From the NCBI RefSeq assembly GCF_021764745.1, contig NZ_JAETXX010000014.1, forward strand, positions 1-64,000: a stretch of 64,000 nucleotides of DNA. Direction: 5' to 3'. The notes under the pieces are model-generated. The model had not been told where the DNA came from. It did not search any database and was given only the letters and a program-made list of their open reading frames with translations. The stretch is from Joostella atrarenae. Its GTDB lineage: Bacteria; Bacteroidota; Bacteroidia; Flavobacteriales; Flavobacteriaceae. Within the stretch, counting starts at the first letter, position 1; each line of letters starts with the position of its first letter. A program made the translations under genes and the position numbers. Positions 52,653 to 62,516 of this stretch are shown here, one piece after another.

Positions 52653-55208
52653 ATGAAAAAGAATAATATATACATAGGAATTTTACTGTTTGTTGCGATT
52701 GTTGCTTTATCAATGATTCCGTGGAAATCAGAAAAAGATATCAAAACAAAAAAGTTAGACTTTAATTTAGGTTGGCAGTTTCATTTATCTAAAACAGATG
52801 TTGCAATTGCTGAAATTAAAGAAGATAGCTGGCAAAATATCCAATTACCACATGATTGGGTAATTAAAAAAGAATTTGACTCTAGCCTAGCTTATAATGC
52901 AAAGGCCACAGGTTATTTAGATGGAGAAGGTTATGGGTATTACAAAAAAATGTTCCCTACTGAAGTAACTAACAAAGAATCTTGTTTTATTCTTTTTGAT
53001 GGAATATACAATAATAGTGAGGTTTATATTAATGGTAAAAAGCTAGGTAGCCATCCATATGGTTACTCTCCATTTTATTATGATCTAACAAACTATCTTA
53101 AACCATTAGGCGCATCTAACACAATAGAAGTTAAAATTGATCATTCCCGTTTTGCAGATAGTAGGTGGTATACAGGAGCAGGCATATATAGAAATGTGAC
53201 ATTAATCAGAACTTCAAAATTACATGTGCCAGTATGGGGAGTAAATATTTTTACTCCATCAATAAGTAAAGACAGTGCCAAAGTTAATATAGAATTAGAG
53301 CTAGAAAACCATTTTCAAGAGGATAAAGCATTTAATCTTACTACTGTTATTTATGACAATCAGGATAATGAAGTCTCTAGAATTAGTGATGATAAGAATA
53401 TAGAATCCCAATCCAATCAAAAATTAATACAAGTAGTCAATATAGACAATCCTAATCTTTGGAATATTGAATCACCTCACCTTTATAAAGCTGTAACAAC
53501 TATTACTAGCGATGGCGAAGTATTAGATATTACTAAGGAAAAGTTCGGAATAAGATCAATCGACTTTGATGCTAAACGTGGTTTTTTTCTTAATGGAAAG
53601 AATATGAAAATAAAAGGCGTATGCCTTCATCACGATGGAGGTCTTGTTGGAGCTGCAGTTCCAGAAGGGGTTTGGAAGCGTAGATTGAAAATATTGAAGG
53701 AAGGTGGTTGCAATGCTATTCGTATTTCTCACAATCCAGCATCAAATGAATTTCTAAACCTATGTGATGAAATGGGATTTCTAGTTCAAGATGAGCTCTT
53801 TGATGAGTGGGATAATCCTAAGGATAAAAGGTTCAATCAAAATGAACAAAAAGTTGACTATATAACAAGAGGGTATACGGAACATTTCCAAGAATGGGCA
53901 GAAAAAGACCTAAAATCCATTATTAAAAGTCATAGAAATCATCCATCAATTATTCAATGGAGCATCGGTAATGAAATCGAGTGGACATATCCGCGGAATG
54001 CTGAAGCTACAGGTTTCTTTGGAAATATGAGTTGGAAAGGAAATTACTTTTGGTCGGAACCGCCATTTACAACAGAAAAAATTAAAAATAAATTAGACTC
54101 GCTACCACATGATAAATATGACATTGCAGAAACAGCAAATAAATTGTCTAAATGGGTAAAGGAACTTGATACAATGCGCCCTGTTACTGCAAATCTAATA
54201 CTGCCTTCAGCAAGTCATCTTTCTGGGTATACTGACGCTTTAGATGTTGTGGGTTATAGCTATCGTAGAGTTTTATATGATTATGGACATCTTAATTATC
54301 CTAATAAACCAATAATGGGTACTGAGAATTTAGGGCAATATCATGAATGGAAAGCCATTATGGATCGCCCATTTATTGCTGGTACTTTTTTATGGACCGG
54401 AATAGACTATATGGGAGAGATACGCGATCCTTGGCCAGTTAGAGTTCAACCTTCTGGATTATTAAATACAGCAGGTTTCCCTAGAGGGAGTTATTATATG
54501 TTCAAATCGCTTTGGACAGAAACACCTTCAATACATATTGCAACCCAAAACATAGAAAAATCATTGAATAAACTTAATGAGAAAGGGGAGATAGTTCCAA
54601 AAGATTCAGAAGCATGGAAGAAAGCATTATGGTCTTGGCAGGATGTTAATAGCCATTGGAATTATAGTAAAGATGAAATCATAAATGTTGAGTTGTATTC
54701 TAATTGTGAAGAAATTGAGCTTTTTCTAAATGATAAGAGTTTAGGTAAAAAACACCTTAAAAGTTTTGAAGACCATATCTATAAATGGGCGGTTCCATAT
54801 AAAAAAGGAACTCTAAAAGCAATAGGAACTAAGGAAGGAGAGGTTGTTAAAGAATCTATCACAACTGCATTAACTGCATCACAAATAAGTATCATGGTAG
54901 ATAAACAGGTTCTAGAATCAGATAATTATGATGTTGCTCATGTAGTAGCTCAGCTCTTAGATAAAAATGGTAATCCTGTTAAAGTTGATAATAGAGAATT
55001 GACATTTTCTGTAGAAGGGCCTGCAAAGATACTTGGTGTAGATAGCGGATGGATTAAAAGTGTGGAGAAATTCCAATCTAATAAAAGCACGACTTATGAG
55101 GGAAGAACACTTCTTATCATTCAAGCTCTAGATAAATCAGGTGAGATTATTATTACTGCGGAAGGAGATGGATTGAAGTCTAACCAAGAAATCATCAAAA
55201 TTAAATAA
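52653..55208 (+). CDS. GH2 beta-galactosidase
   Basis: An 851-residue exported GH2 enzyme with an N-terminal hydrophobic signal or anchor (about 6-24). Order of domains: sugar-binding jelly roll (about 45-200), Ig-like domain (about 210-305), TIM barrel (about 310-620) with acid/base Glu441 in IGNEIEW and probable nucleophile Glu558 in MGTENLG, then DUF4982-like and further Ig-like C-terminal domains. It removes terminal beta-D-galactose (or close relative) from galactan oligosaccharides. It is the first gene of a plus-strand operon with GH16 and anhydrogalactose enzymes. Specificity for 6-O-methyl-galactose or plain galactose is not visible from sequence. Confidence 0.9.
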   Translation: MKKNNIYIGILLFVAIVALSMIPWKSEKDIKTKKLDFNLGWQFHLSKTDVAIAEIKEDSWQNIQLPHDWVIKKEFDSSLAYNAKATGYLDGEGYGYYKKMFPTEVTNKESCFILFDGIYNNSEVYINGKKLGSHPYGYSPFYYDLTNYLKPLGASNTIEVKIDHSRFADSRWYTGAGIYRNVTLIRTSKLHVPVWGVNIFTPSISKDSAKVNIELELENHFQEDKAFNLTTVIYDNQDNEVSRISDDKNIESQSNQKLIQVVNIDNPNLWNIESPHLYKAVTTITSDGEVLDITKEKFGIRSIDFDAKRGFFLNGKNMKIKGVCLHHDGGLVGAAVPEGVWKRRLKILKEGGCNAIRISHNPASNEFLNLCDEMGFLVQDELFDEWDNPKDKRFNQNEQKVDYITRGYTEHFQEWAEKDLKSIIKSHRNHPSIIQWSIGNEIEWTYPRNAEATGFFGNMSWKGNYFWSEPPFTTEKIKNKLDSLPHDKYDIAETANKLSKWVKELDTMRPVTANLILPSASHLSGYTDALDVVGYSYRRVLYDYGHLNYPNKPIMGTENLGQYHEWKAIMDRPFIAGTFLWTGIDYMGEIRDPWPVRVQPSGLLNTAGFPRGSYYMFKSLWTETPSIHIATQNIEKSLNKLNEKGEIVPKDSEAWKKALWSWQDVNSHWNYSKDEIINVELYSNCEEIELFLNDKSLGKKHLKSFEDHIYKWAVPYKKGTLKAIGTKEGEVVKESITTALTASQISIMVDKQVLESDNYDVAHVVAQLLDKNGNPVKVDNRELTFSVEGPAKILGVDSGWIKSVEKFQSNKSTTYEGRTLLIIQALDKSGEIIITAEGDGLKSNQEIIKIK

Positions 55209-55209
55209 G

Positions 55210-56556
55210 ATGAAACTTCAAATTCTACTATACATATACTGTTTACTTCAAATAAGTTCATGTGATTCAAATTCAACTGAGGAAGGTGACAATCTTTTAC
55301 CAGAATCGGAGGATGAGATTTTGGAAGATCCTACGGTGGGTTATACTCTTGGAGATTTAGAGATCCCAAATAGTCAGGGTAATCCCCCAATAGATATGAA
55401 TTGGTCACTTCTGAATGATTTTTCTGATGAGTTTAATTATGACGGAAAGAGCGAAGAATTCTCAAAAAAATGGAATGACACATATTTTAGTAGTTGGGTA
55501 GGCCCAGGATTAACAGAATGGACATCACAAAACTCTAATATTGATGGAGGAAATTTGATTTTAGAAGGCTCCAGAAAGCCAAACACAGATAAGGTTTATT
55601 GTGGTGTAATATCTTCCAAAAATAAAATTAAGTTCCCTATTTATACAGAGGTAAGAGCTAAAATTGCGAATCAAGTGTTATCCTCAAACTTTTGGTTTTT
55701 AAGCGAGGATGACGAAAGAGAGATTGATGTTTTGGAATGTTATGGTAGTGATCGTCCTGACCAAAGCTGGTTCGCAGCAAGAGCTTCTTCTAATACACAT
55801 GTATTTATTAGGGACGAGGAAACCAATGCAATAATAGAAAATTTTGATGACCAGACCCATCATACATTACCTAATGAAGAGCCATGGCGAAAGGATTTCC
55901 ATCGTTATGGAATTTATTGGAAGGATGCTTTTAATCTGGATGTTTTTTATGACGGAGTGTTAGTAGATCAAATAAGAGCTGACGATATAAAAGATCCCGA
56001 AGGCCTAGGAATAGATCGAGAAATGTATATGATTCTAGATTTAGAAGATCATGCATGGCGATCTAATCAAAATCCACCCATCGTCGCTACAGATAATGAA
56101 TTAGAAAACGAAGATAAGAATAAGTATCTAGTAGATTATGTTAGAACGTATCAACCAATAACAGAATTTAATGGTGGTTTGATTAAAAATGGTAGCTTCA
56201 ATAATCCTAACCTGTCAGATTGGTACAGGAAAGGACCAGTTTCTATTTCTACAAGTTCAGAAACTAATATAGACGAAGCGTATACACTAAAGTTAGAAAC
56301 ATCTGGCTCGGTAATTCAAAAGATTCAAGTAACTCCTAATACCAATTATAAGCTTATTTGGAAGTATTTCTCATTTGGTAGCGGTTCTGAAATCAATGTA
56401 TTAGGGATAGCGAAATCGACTTTAGCTGCAACAGAAAATTGGAAAAATAATAGTATAACCTTCAATTCGAAATCTCAAAACGAAATTTTTATAAAAGTAG
56501 AGAACACTATAGATAAGCCATTATTTATAGATGCATTTCAATTAAATAAAGAATAA
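55210..56556 (+). CDS. GH16 endo-beta-galactanase lipoprotein (agarase/porphyranase type)
   Basis: A 448-residue lipoprotein with lipobox QISSC followed by DSNST. The GH16 jelly roll (about 60-310) has the catalytic motif EIDVLE with nucleophile Glu171, Asp173 and acid/base Glu176. Downstream aromatic and acidic residues (FHRYGIYWKDAFNLDVFYDG) match beta-agarase/porphyranase folds rather than laminarinases. The C-terminal part (about 318-448) is a CBM-like beta sandwich. It cuts the beta-1,4 linkages in agar or porphyran chains. It follows the GH2 gene with a one-base gap, so both are made together. Confidence 0.85.
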   Translation: MKLQILLYIYCLLQISSCDSNSTEEGDNLLPESEDEILEDPTVGYTLGDLEIPNSQGNPPIDMNWSLLNDFSDEFNYDGKSEEFSKKWNDTYFSSWVGPGLTEWTSQNSNIDGGNLILEGSRKPNTDKVYCGVISSKNKIKFPIYTEVRAKIANQVLSSNFWFLSEDDEREIDVLECYGSDRPDQSWFAARASSNTHVFIRDEETNAIIENFDDQTHHTLPNEEPWRKDFHRYGIYWKDAFNLDVFYDGVLVDQIRADDIKDPEGLGIDREMYMILDLEDHAWRSNQNPPIVATDNELENEDKNKYLVDYVRTYQPITEFNGGLIKNGSFNNPNLSDWYRKGPVSISTSSETNIDEAYTLKLETSGSVIQKIQVTPNTNYKLIWKYFSFGSGSEINVLGIAKSTLAATENWKNNSITFNSKSQNEIFIKVENTIDKPLFIDAFQLNKE

Positions 56557-56565
56557 TAAATAAAC

Positions 56566-57582
56566 ATGAAAGCAACACAATATCAAGGAAACAAAACATT
56601 TAATGTCATCGACAAAGAAATCTCGGAGCCAAGTAAGGGGGAAGTTAGAATCAAAGTAGCCTATGTAGGTGTTTGTGGCACTGATGTGCATATATATCAT
56701 GGAATGATGGACAAACGTGTTGATTTTCCAGCTACTATAGGTCATGAAATGTCTGGTACTATTGATGCTATAGGAGAAGGGGTTACAGAGTTTAAAACAG
56801 GTGATAAAATTGTAGTAAGACCGCTAGATGATCGTTTAGTAAAACCATCTGATAAGGGGAATAATCATATTTGTGAAGACTTAAAATTTATTGGTATCGA
56901 CAGTGAAGGGGCTATGCAGCAATATTGGAATGTTCCCTCCTTTGTGCTACATAAATTAAAACCTGAGACAGATTTAAAACTAGCAGCTTTAATAGAACCT
57001 CTTTCGGTAGCAACGCACGATGTTCGTAGAAGCGGACTTGTAAAAGGAGAAACAGCTGTTGTGTTGGGAGGCGGACCTATAGGAATGTTAGTTGCTATGG
57101 TTGCAAAAGAAAAAGGGGCTCAAGTAATAATCTCTGAAGTTAACCCTAAGCGAATTGAAAAAGCTAAAGCTTTAGGCTTTGATGCAATAAATCCTATGGA
57201 AGTGGATTTAGTTGAATATATAAAATCAAAAACAGATAATCGCAAAGCCGATGTAGTTTTTGAAGTTGCAGGAGTTCAACCTGCATTAGATATAATGTGC
57301 GAAGTAGCGGGAATTCGAGGAAGAATTGTAATGGTAGCAATTCACGGGGAGAAGAAACCTGTAGACCTTTTTAAATTCTTTTGGAAAGAACTTAGTCTTA
57401 TTGGAGCAAGAGTTTATGAGAAAGAAGATTATGAGAAGTCTATTGAATTAATTACCGCAAATGAATTGCCTTTTCAAGAAATGATAACGGATGTACAACC
57501 GTTAACTAATATTCAGCAAGTTTTTGAAAACATAGATAAGAATCCTTCTGGAATGAAGGTATTAATGGATTGTAGTTTATAA
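56566..57582 (+). CDS. Medium-chain dehydrogenase, probable 2-keto-3-deoxy-L-galactonate 5-dehydrogenase
   Basis: A 338-residue zinc-type dehydrogenase. Catalytic ligands are in GVCGTDVH (Cys about 37) and GHEMSG (His about 63), with a Rossmann motif VLGGGPIGM (about 167). The structural zinc lobe that normally has four cysteines is replaced by RPLDDRLVKPSDKGNNHIC, so only the catalytic zinc should be bound. In the 3,6-anhydro-L-galactose route an enzyme of this type oxidises 2-keto-3-deoxy-L-galactonate at C5. The following SDR would reduce the product to KDG. An L-idonate- or threonine-dehydrogenase-like role is the alternative. Confidence 0.78.
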   Translation: MKATQYQGNKTFNVIDKEISEPSKGEVRIKVAYVGVCGTDVHIYHGMMDKRVDFPATIGHEMSGTIDAIGEGVTEFKTGDKIVVRPLDDRLVKPSDKGNNHICEDLKFIGIDSEGAMQQYWNVPSFVLHKLKPETDLKLAALIEPLSVATHDVRRSGLVKGETAVVLGGGPIGMLVAMVAKEKGAQVIISEVNPKRIEKAKALGFDAINPMEVDLVEYIKSKTDNRKADVVFEVAGVQPALDIMCEVAGIRGRIVMVAIHGEKKPVDLFKFFWKELSLIGARVYEKEDYEKSIELITANELPFQEMITDVQPLTNIQQVFENIDKNPSGMKVLMDCSL

Positions 57583-57596
57583 TAAAAAGAGATAAA

Positions 57597-58367
57597 ATGA
57601 GTGTTTTAGATACGTTTAAATTAGAAGGAAAAACAGCCTTAGTAACAGGGTGCAAAAGGGGAATAGGAAAAGCTATGGCGATTGGTCTAGCTGAAGCAGG
57701 AGCTAATATTATTGGTGTTTCTGCTAGTTTAGAATTAAATGGAAGTGATGTCTCTAAAGAAGTAGAATCTAGAGGGAAGAAGTTTAGCGCATATCAGTGT
57801 GATTTTTCAGATAGAAAGTCCCTATATAAGTTTATTGAAGAGGTTAAAAAAGATCATAAAAAGATTGATGTTTTAATCAATAATGCAGGAACAATTCTTA
57901 GAACTCCTGCAGCAGAACATCCTGATGAAATGTGGGATAAAGTTATTGAAGTAAATCAAAATGCACAGTTTATTTTAACAAGAGAAATAGGTAAAGAAAT
58001 GATAGCGAGAGGGGAAGGTAAAATTATTTTCACTGCTTCTTTATTAACGTTCCAAGGTGGAATTACTGTACCAGGATATGCTGCAAGTAAAGGGGCTATT
58101 GGACAATTAACAATGGCTTTTGCAAATGAATGGGCTAGTAAAGGGGTAAATGTAAATGCTATCGCACCAGGCTACATAGCGACTGATAATACGGAGGCCT
58201 TGAGAAATAACCCTGAAAGAGCTGAATCTATATTGTCTAGGATCCCATCCGGTAGATGGGGAGAACCAAAGGATTTTGCTGGTCCTGTTGTGTTTTTAGC
58301 TTCTGAAGCAGCTAGTTATATGAATGGATCTATCGTTTTAGTTGACGGTGGATGGATGGGGAGATAA
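57597..58367 (+). CDS. SDR oxidoreductase, KduD-like, probable 2,5-diketo-3-deoxygluconate reductase
   Basis: A 256-residue classical SDR: TGCKRGIGKAMA (about 17-28), NNAG (about 97-100), catalytic Ser in FTASLL, Tyr and Lys in YAASKGA, and a C-terminal YMNGSIVLVDGGWMGR. Very similar in layout to 2-dehydro-3-deoxygluconate 5-dehydrogenase KduD. Working in the reductive direction it would turn the 2,5-diketo product of the preceding dehydrogenase into KDG, inverting C5. It lies 14 bp after that gene and 25 bp before the aldehyde dehydrogenase. Confidence 0.82.
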   Translation: MSVLDTFKLEGKTALVTGCKRGIGKAMAIGLAEAGANIIGVSASLELNGSDVSKEVESRGKKFSAYQCDFSDRKSLYKFIEEVKKDHKKIDVLINNAGTILRTPAAEHPDEMWDKVIEVNQNAQFILTREIGKEMIARGEGKIIFTASLLTFQGGITVPGYAASKGAIGQLTMAFANEWASKGVNVNAIAPGYIATDNTEALRNNPERAESILSRIPSGRWGEPKDFAGPVVFLASEAASYMNGSIVLVDGGWMGR

Positions 58368-58392
58368 ATTTTAAACCTTAAAGAAAACGATT

Positions 58393-59847
58393 ATGTCAGA
58401 AATTAAAGAATATCAGTTATTTATAGATGGTAAATGGAAGACTTCAACTTCAGGAGAAACCATTGATATTGTGAGTCCTTCAACGGGAGAAGTTTTTGCA
58501 AAAGTACAGAATGGAACTCCAGAAGAGGCGATTGATGCTTTAAATGCTGCAGATAAAGCTCAAAAGGAATGGAAAAAAATACCAGCACGAAAACGAGCAG
58601 AACTACTCTATAAATTAGCAAATGAAATAAAAGAGAATGCCGACTTCTTAGCTGAATTATTGGTTAAAGAACAAGGTAAGCTATTGAAAGTGGCGAAAGG
58701 TGAAGTAGCAGTAACAGCATCATTTATTGAATATGCTTGTGAAGGTGCTCGTAGGATTGAAGGAGATATAATTCCTTCTGATAACCCAGACGAGCAGATA
58801 TGGATACAGAAAGTACCGAGAGGAGTAGTAGTTGCAATTACAGCTTGGAATTTTCCTTTAGCATTAGCTGGTCGTAAGTTGGGGCCAGCACTAATTGCAG
58901 GAAATACTATTGTAATAAAACCAACTTCAGAAACACCATTAGCTACCTTAGAATTAGGGGCTTTAGCTAATAAAGTAGGAATCCCTCCTGGAGTTATTAA
59001 TATCCTTACAGGTCCAGGGAGAGCTATGGGAAATACACTTGTGGAGAGTCCTATTACAAAAATGGTAACGATGACGGGTTCTACTCCCGTAGGACAACAA
59101 ATAGCAAGAAACGCAGCACAAAATCTTACACATGTTCAATTAGAATTAGGAGGAAAAGCACCTTTTATTGTATTTGAAGATGCAGATATCGATGCAGCAG
59201 TAGCTAGTGCTTTACATTCACGTTTTGATAATTGCGGACAAGTATGTACTTGTAACGAACGATTATATGTTCATGAAGATATTTATGATGTATTTATTAA
59301 AAAATTTATAGATAAAGTAAAGGCGATAAAAATTGGAGATCCTATGTTGGAAGACACTGATATGGGACCAAAAGTAAATGCCTCAGAGTTAAAAAACATG
59401 GAGCATTTGGTAGCTGTTAGTATAAAGGAGGGAGCAACGATTGCCACAGGAGGAAAAAAACCAGAAGGCGACCAATTTAAAAATGGATATTGGTTTGAAC
59501 CAACAGTACTTACAAATGTGTCTCAAGATATGACTATTGTACACGAAGAATCTTTTGGACCAATTTTACCTGTTTTGAAATTTAAAACATTTGACGAGGT
59601 AATCGGGTATGCAAATGATTGCGAATATGGATTAGCAGCAATGGTATTTACTAATGACATGAATACTATTATGAAGTGTAATGATGAGCTAGAATTCGGA
59701 GAGATATATGTAAATCGAGGTCATGGAGAACAACATCAAGGTTTTCATAATGGATATAAATTATCGGGCTCTGGGGGAGAAGATGGGAAGTATGGATTTG
59801 AGCAATATTTAGAGAAGAAGACATTTTATTTAAAGTTTAAATCATAA
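58393..59847 (+). CDS. Aldehyde dehydrogenase, probable 3,6-anhydro-L-galactose dehydrogenase
   Basis: A 484-residue ALDH of the AldA (lactaldehyde dehydrogenase) type. Key residues: LELGGK with the general-base Glu (about 251), catalytic Cys285 in CGQVCTCNE, and EESFGPILPV (about 385). In agar-degrading bacteria an AldA-like enzyme oxidises 3,6-anhydro-L-galactose to the acid with NAD(P)+. The gene order dehydrogenase-SDR-ALDH-(sulfatase)-cycloisomerase supports this here. Lactaldehyde dehydrogenase is the main alternative, but no fucose or rhamnose aldolase step is present. Confidence 0.82.
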   Translation: MSEIKEYQLFIDGKWKTSTSGETIDIVSPSTGEVFAKVQNGTPEEAIDALNAADKAQKEWKKIPARKRAELLYKLANEIKENADFLAELLVKEQGKLLKVAKGEVAVTASFIEYACEGARRIEGDIIPSDNPDEQIWIQKVPRGVVVAITAWNFPLALAGRKLGPALIAGNTIVIKPTSETPLATLELGALANKVGIPPGVINILTGPGRAMGNTLVESPITKMVTMTGSTPVGQQIARNAAQNLTHVQLELGGKAPFIVFEDADIDAAVASALHSRFDNCGQVCTCNERLYVHEDIYDVFIKKFIDKVKAIKIGDPMLEDTDMGPKVNASELKNMEHLVAVSIKEGATIATGGKKPEGDQFKNGYWFEPTVLTNVSQDMTIVHEESFGPILPVLKFKTFDEVIGYANDCEYGLAAMVFTNDMNTIMKCNDELEFGEIYVNRGHGEQHQGFHNGYKLSGSGGEDGKYGFEQYLEKKTFYLKFKS

Positions 59848-59849
59848 CC

Positions 59850-61397
59850 ATGTTTAAGTTTAGTTTAATTTTTTCAACAGTCTTGAGCTTACTTGGAAAC
59901 CCCATTTTTAATATTGAAAACCAAGAGATAGTTCCACAAAATAAAATTGTTAATAATGATACACTTCCGAATGTTGTGATTATTTATTTAGATGATTTAG
60001 GATACGGAGATCTTAGTAGTTATGGTGCAACAGAGATTAAAACACCTAATATTGATAGATTAGGAAATGAGGGAATTCGCTTTATAAATGGATATGCTAC
60101 CTCCGCCACATGTACACCTAGTCGTTATGGATTACTAACAGGAGTTTATCCATGGAGAAATAAAAATGCTAAAATATTACCTGGTGATGCGCCAATGCTA
60201 ATTGATACTAAACAGAAAACATTGCCAAAAATGTTTAAACAGAAAGATTATCATACAGCAGTAATTGGAAAATGGCACTTAGGATTAGGTAATGGTAAGA
60301 TAAATTGGAATGAATATATAACACCAAACCCAAATGATGTAGGATTTGATTACTCTTATATCATGGCGGCTACGCAAGACCGTGTTCCCACAGTTTATAT
60401 TGAAAATGGTAATGTAGTGGGTTTAGATAAAGATGATCCTATTGAAGTTAGTTATTCTGAAAATTTTAAAGGAGAGCCAACAGCAATTTCAAATCCAGAA
60501 TTATTGACCATGAATTGGCATCATGGTCATAATAATAGTGTTGTGAATGGAATACCAAGAATTGGTTTTATGAAAGGAGGAGAAGCCGCTAAATGGAGCG
60601 ATATTGATATGGCCGATCATTTTTTATCTAAAGCTAAATCGTATGTAAAAGAACATAAATCAGCACCTTTTTTCTTGTATTATGCTTTGCAACAACCACA
60701 CGTCCCTCGTACACCACATCCTCGTTTTGTAGGTAAGTCTGGAATGGGACCTAGAGGTGATGTTATTTTAGAAGCTGACTGGGTTATTGGAGAGTTCATT
60801 AAAACTTTAGAAGAGGAACAATTACTAGATAATACATTAATAATACTTTCTAGCGATAATGGTCCAGTTTTAAATGATGGTTACAATGATTTTGCTGTTG
60901 AGAAATTGGGAAATCATGACCCAAAAGGAGGATTACGTGGAGGAAAATACAGCTTATTAGAAGCGGGGACTCATGTTCCTTTTATGGCTTATTGGAAAGG
61001 TAAAATCAAGCCTAGCGTATCAAACGCCTTAATTTGTCAGGTTGATTTAATGACGTCTTTATCAAGTTTAATAGGTGTAGACTATTCTTCTGATTATTTA
61101 GATAGCCAAGATTTGTCTTCAGTCCTAACAGGAAAAAGTAATAAAGGGAGATCAGAACTAATTATAGAAGCCAATTCATTAACAGCATTACGAGCTGGTA
61201 ATTGGGTTATGATACCTCCTTACGATGGAAATTCATTTAATGAAAATGTACAAATAGAATTGGGAATCTCAGATAAGTACCAATTATATAATCTAAAGGA
61301 GGATAAAAGTCAGGAGAAAAACTTAGCACTTGTAAAAACGAAAAAGCTTAAGGAAATGGTAGCACTTTTTGAAACTATAAGAGGTAGGCATAAATAA
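59850..61397 (+). CDS. Secreted S1-family sulfatase (arylsulfatase A-like)
   Basis: A 515-residue sulfatase with a signal peptide (about 1-20). The formylglycine motif is CTPSR with Cys88, the metal site YLDDLGYGD (about 45-53), GKWHLGLG (about 146) and SSDNGP (about 332). It is a different branch from the two sulfatases at 10953 and 24132. It starts 2 bases after the ALDH stop, so it is tightly linked to the anhydrogalactose operon. It probably desulfates an oligosaccharide intermediate in the periplasm; the position of the sulfate is not predictable here. Confidence 0.9.
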   Translation: MFKFSLIFSTVLSLLGNPIFNIENQEIVPQNKIVNNDTLPNVVIIYLDDLGYGDLSSYGATEIKTPNIDRLGNEGIRFINGYATSATCTPSRYGLLTGVYPWRNKNAKILPGDAPMLIDTKQKTLPKMFKQKDYHTAVIGKWHLGLGNGKINWNEYITPNPNDVGFDYSYIMAATQDRVPTVYIENGNVVGLDKDDPIEVSYSENFKGEPTAISNPELLTMNWHHGHNNSVVNGIPRIGFMKGGEAAKWSDIDMADHFLSKAKSYVKEHKSAPFFLYYALQQPHVPRTPHPRFVGKSGMGPRGDVILEADWVIGEFIKTLEEEQLLDNTLIILSSDNGPVLNDGYNDFAVEKLGNHDPKGGLRGGKYSLLEAGTHVPFMAYWKGKIKPSVSNALICQVDLMTSLSSLIGVDYSSDYLDSQDLSSVLTGKSNKGRSELIIEANSLTALRAGNWVMIPPYDGNSFNENVQIELGISDKYQLYNLKEDKSQEKNLALVKTKKLKEMVALFETIRGRHK

Positions 61398-61420
61398 GAA
61401 TAAAATAAGCATAGTAATAA

Positions 61421-62512
61421 ATGGGTACAAAAATATCAAATATAAAAACAAGATTATTTAAAGTTCCACTTCCAGAAGTAATGTCTGATGCAAAGCATGG
61501 AGATCATTATCATTTCGAGTTGATTACGGTAACCATTACTCTAGAAGATGGCTCTGAAGGTACCGGGTATACCTATACTGGAGGTAAAGGAGGATTTGCT
61601 ATCAAAGCCATGATTCAGCATGATTTTGAAAAGGTTTTAATAGGTAAGGATGGAACTAATATTTATGAAATTTATGATTTTTTAGAATGGCATATTCATT
61701 ATGTGGGTCGAGGTGGAATAGCTTCATTTGCAATATCTGCTATAGATATTGCGCTGTGGGATATTCGATGTAAGAAAGCAGAAAAGCCTTTGTGGCAAAT
61801 GGTAGGAGCATCCGGTAATACCTGTAAAGCTTACTGTGGAGGAATTGATTTAATGTTTCCGAAGGAAAAATTATTAAATAATATTCAAGGGTATTTAGAT
61901 CGAGGTTTTTCAGCTGTGAAAATTAAAATTGGTAGAGATAATTTAAGCGAAGATTTAGATAGAATTAAAGCCGTGAGGGAATTAATTGGTCCTGATGTAA
62001 CTTTTATGGTTGATGCTAATTATTCTATGACAGTAGATGAAGCAATTAAAGCAATAGAAGGATTTAAGCAGTTTGATATTACCTGGTTTGAAGAGCCTAT
62101 AATTCCTGATAATTATAAGGGATATGGAGAAATTGTTGATAAAACTGGATTTCCTATTGCCATGGGAGAGAACTTACATACTATTCATGAGTTTGAGTAT
62201 GCATTTGAGCAATCTAAATTATCATTCATTCAGCCAGATGCTTCTAATTGTGGGGGGATAACAGGTTGGCTAGCAGCTGCTAGATTGGCAAATAAATATG
62301 GTATTCCTGCTTGTTCACATGGAATGCAAGAACTACATGTAAGTCTTGTCTCAGCTCAACCAAATTCGGGTTGGCTAGAGGTACATAGCTTTCCAATAGA
62401 TGAGTACACCTTGAGACCATTGGTTGTAGAAAATCATAGAGCGGTAGCTTCGGATAAGCCAGGAATAGGAGTCGAGTTCAATTGGGAGAAATTAAAACCT
62501 TTTAAAGTATAA
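61421..62512 (+). CDS. Enolase-superfamily enzyme, probable 3,6-anhydro-L-galactonate cycloisomerase
   Basis: A 363-residue mandelate racemase/muconate cycloisomerase-type protein. It has AVKIKIG (KxK, about 165-171), metal ligands in VDANYS (Asp about 193), FEEPI (Glu about 221) and GENLH (Glu about 245), and the C-terminal [10 protein letters not shown] with a likely catalytic His. Its length matches the known anhydrogalactonate cycloisomerase (about 360). In context it would open 3,6-anhydro-L-galactonate to 2-keto-3-deoxy-L-galactonate. Galactonate or fuconate dehydratase activity are less likely alternatives. Confidence 0.83.
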   Translation: MGTKISNIKTRLFKVPLPEVMSDAKHGDHYHFELITVTITLEDGSEGTGYTYTGGKGGFAIKAMIQHDFEKVLIGKDGTNIYEIYDFLEWHIHYVGRGGIASFAISAIDIALWDIRCKKAEKPLWQMVGASGNTCKAYCGGIDLMFPKEKLLNNIQGYLDRGFSAVKIKIGRDNLSEDLDRIKAVRELIGPDVTFMVDANYSMTVDEAIKAIEGFKQFDITWFEEPIIPDNYKGYGEIVDKTGFPIAMGENLHTIHEFEYAFEQSKLSFIQPDASNCGGITGWLAAARLANKYGIPACSHGMQELHVSLVSAQPNSGWLEVHSFPIDEYTLRPLVVENHRAVASDKPGIGVEFNWEKLKPFKV

Positions 62513-62516
62513 AAGT

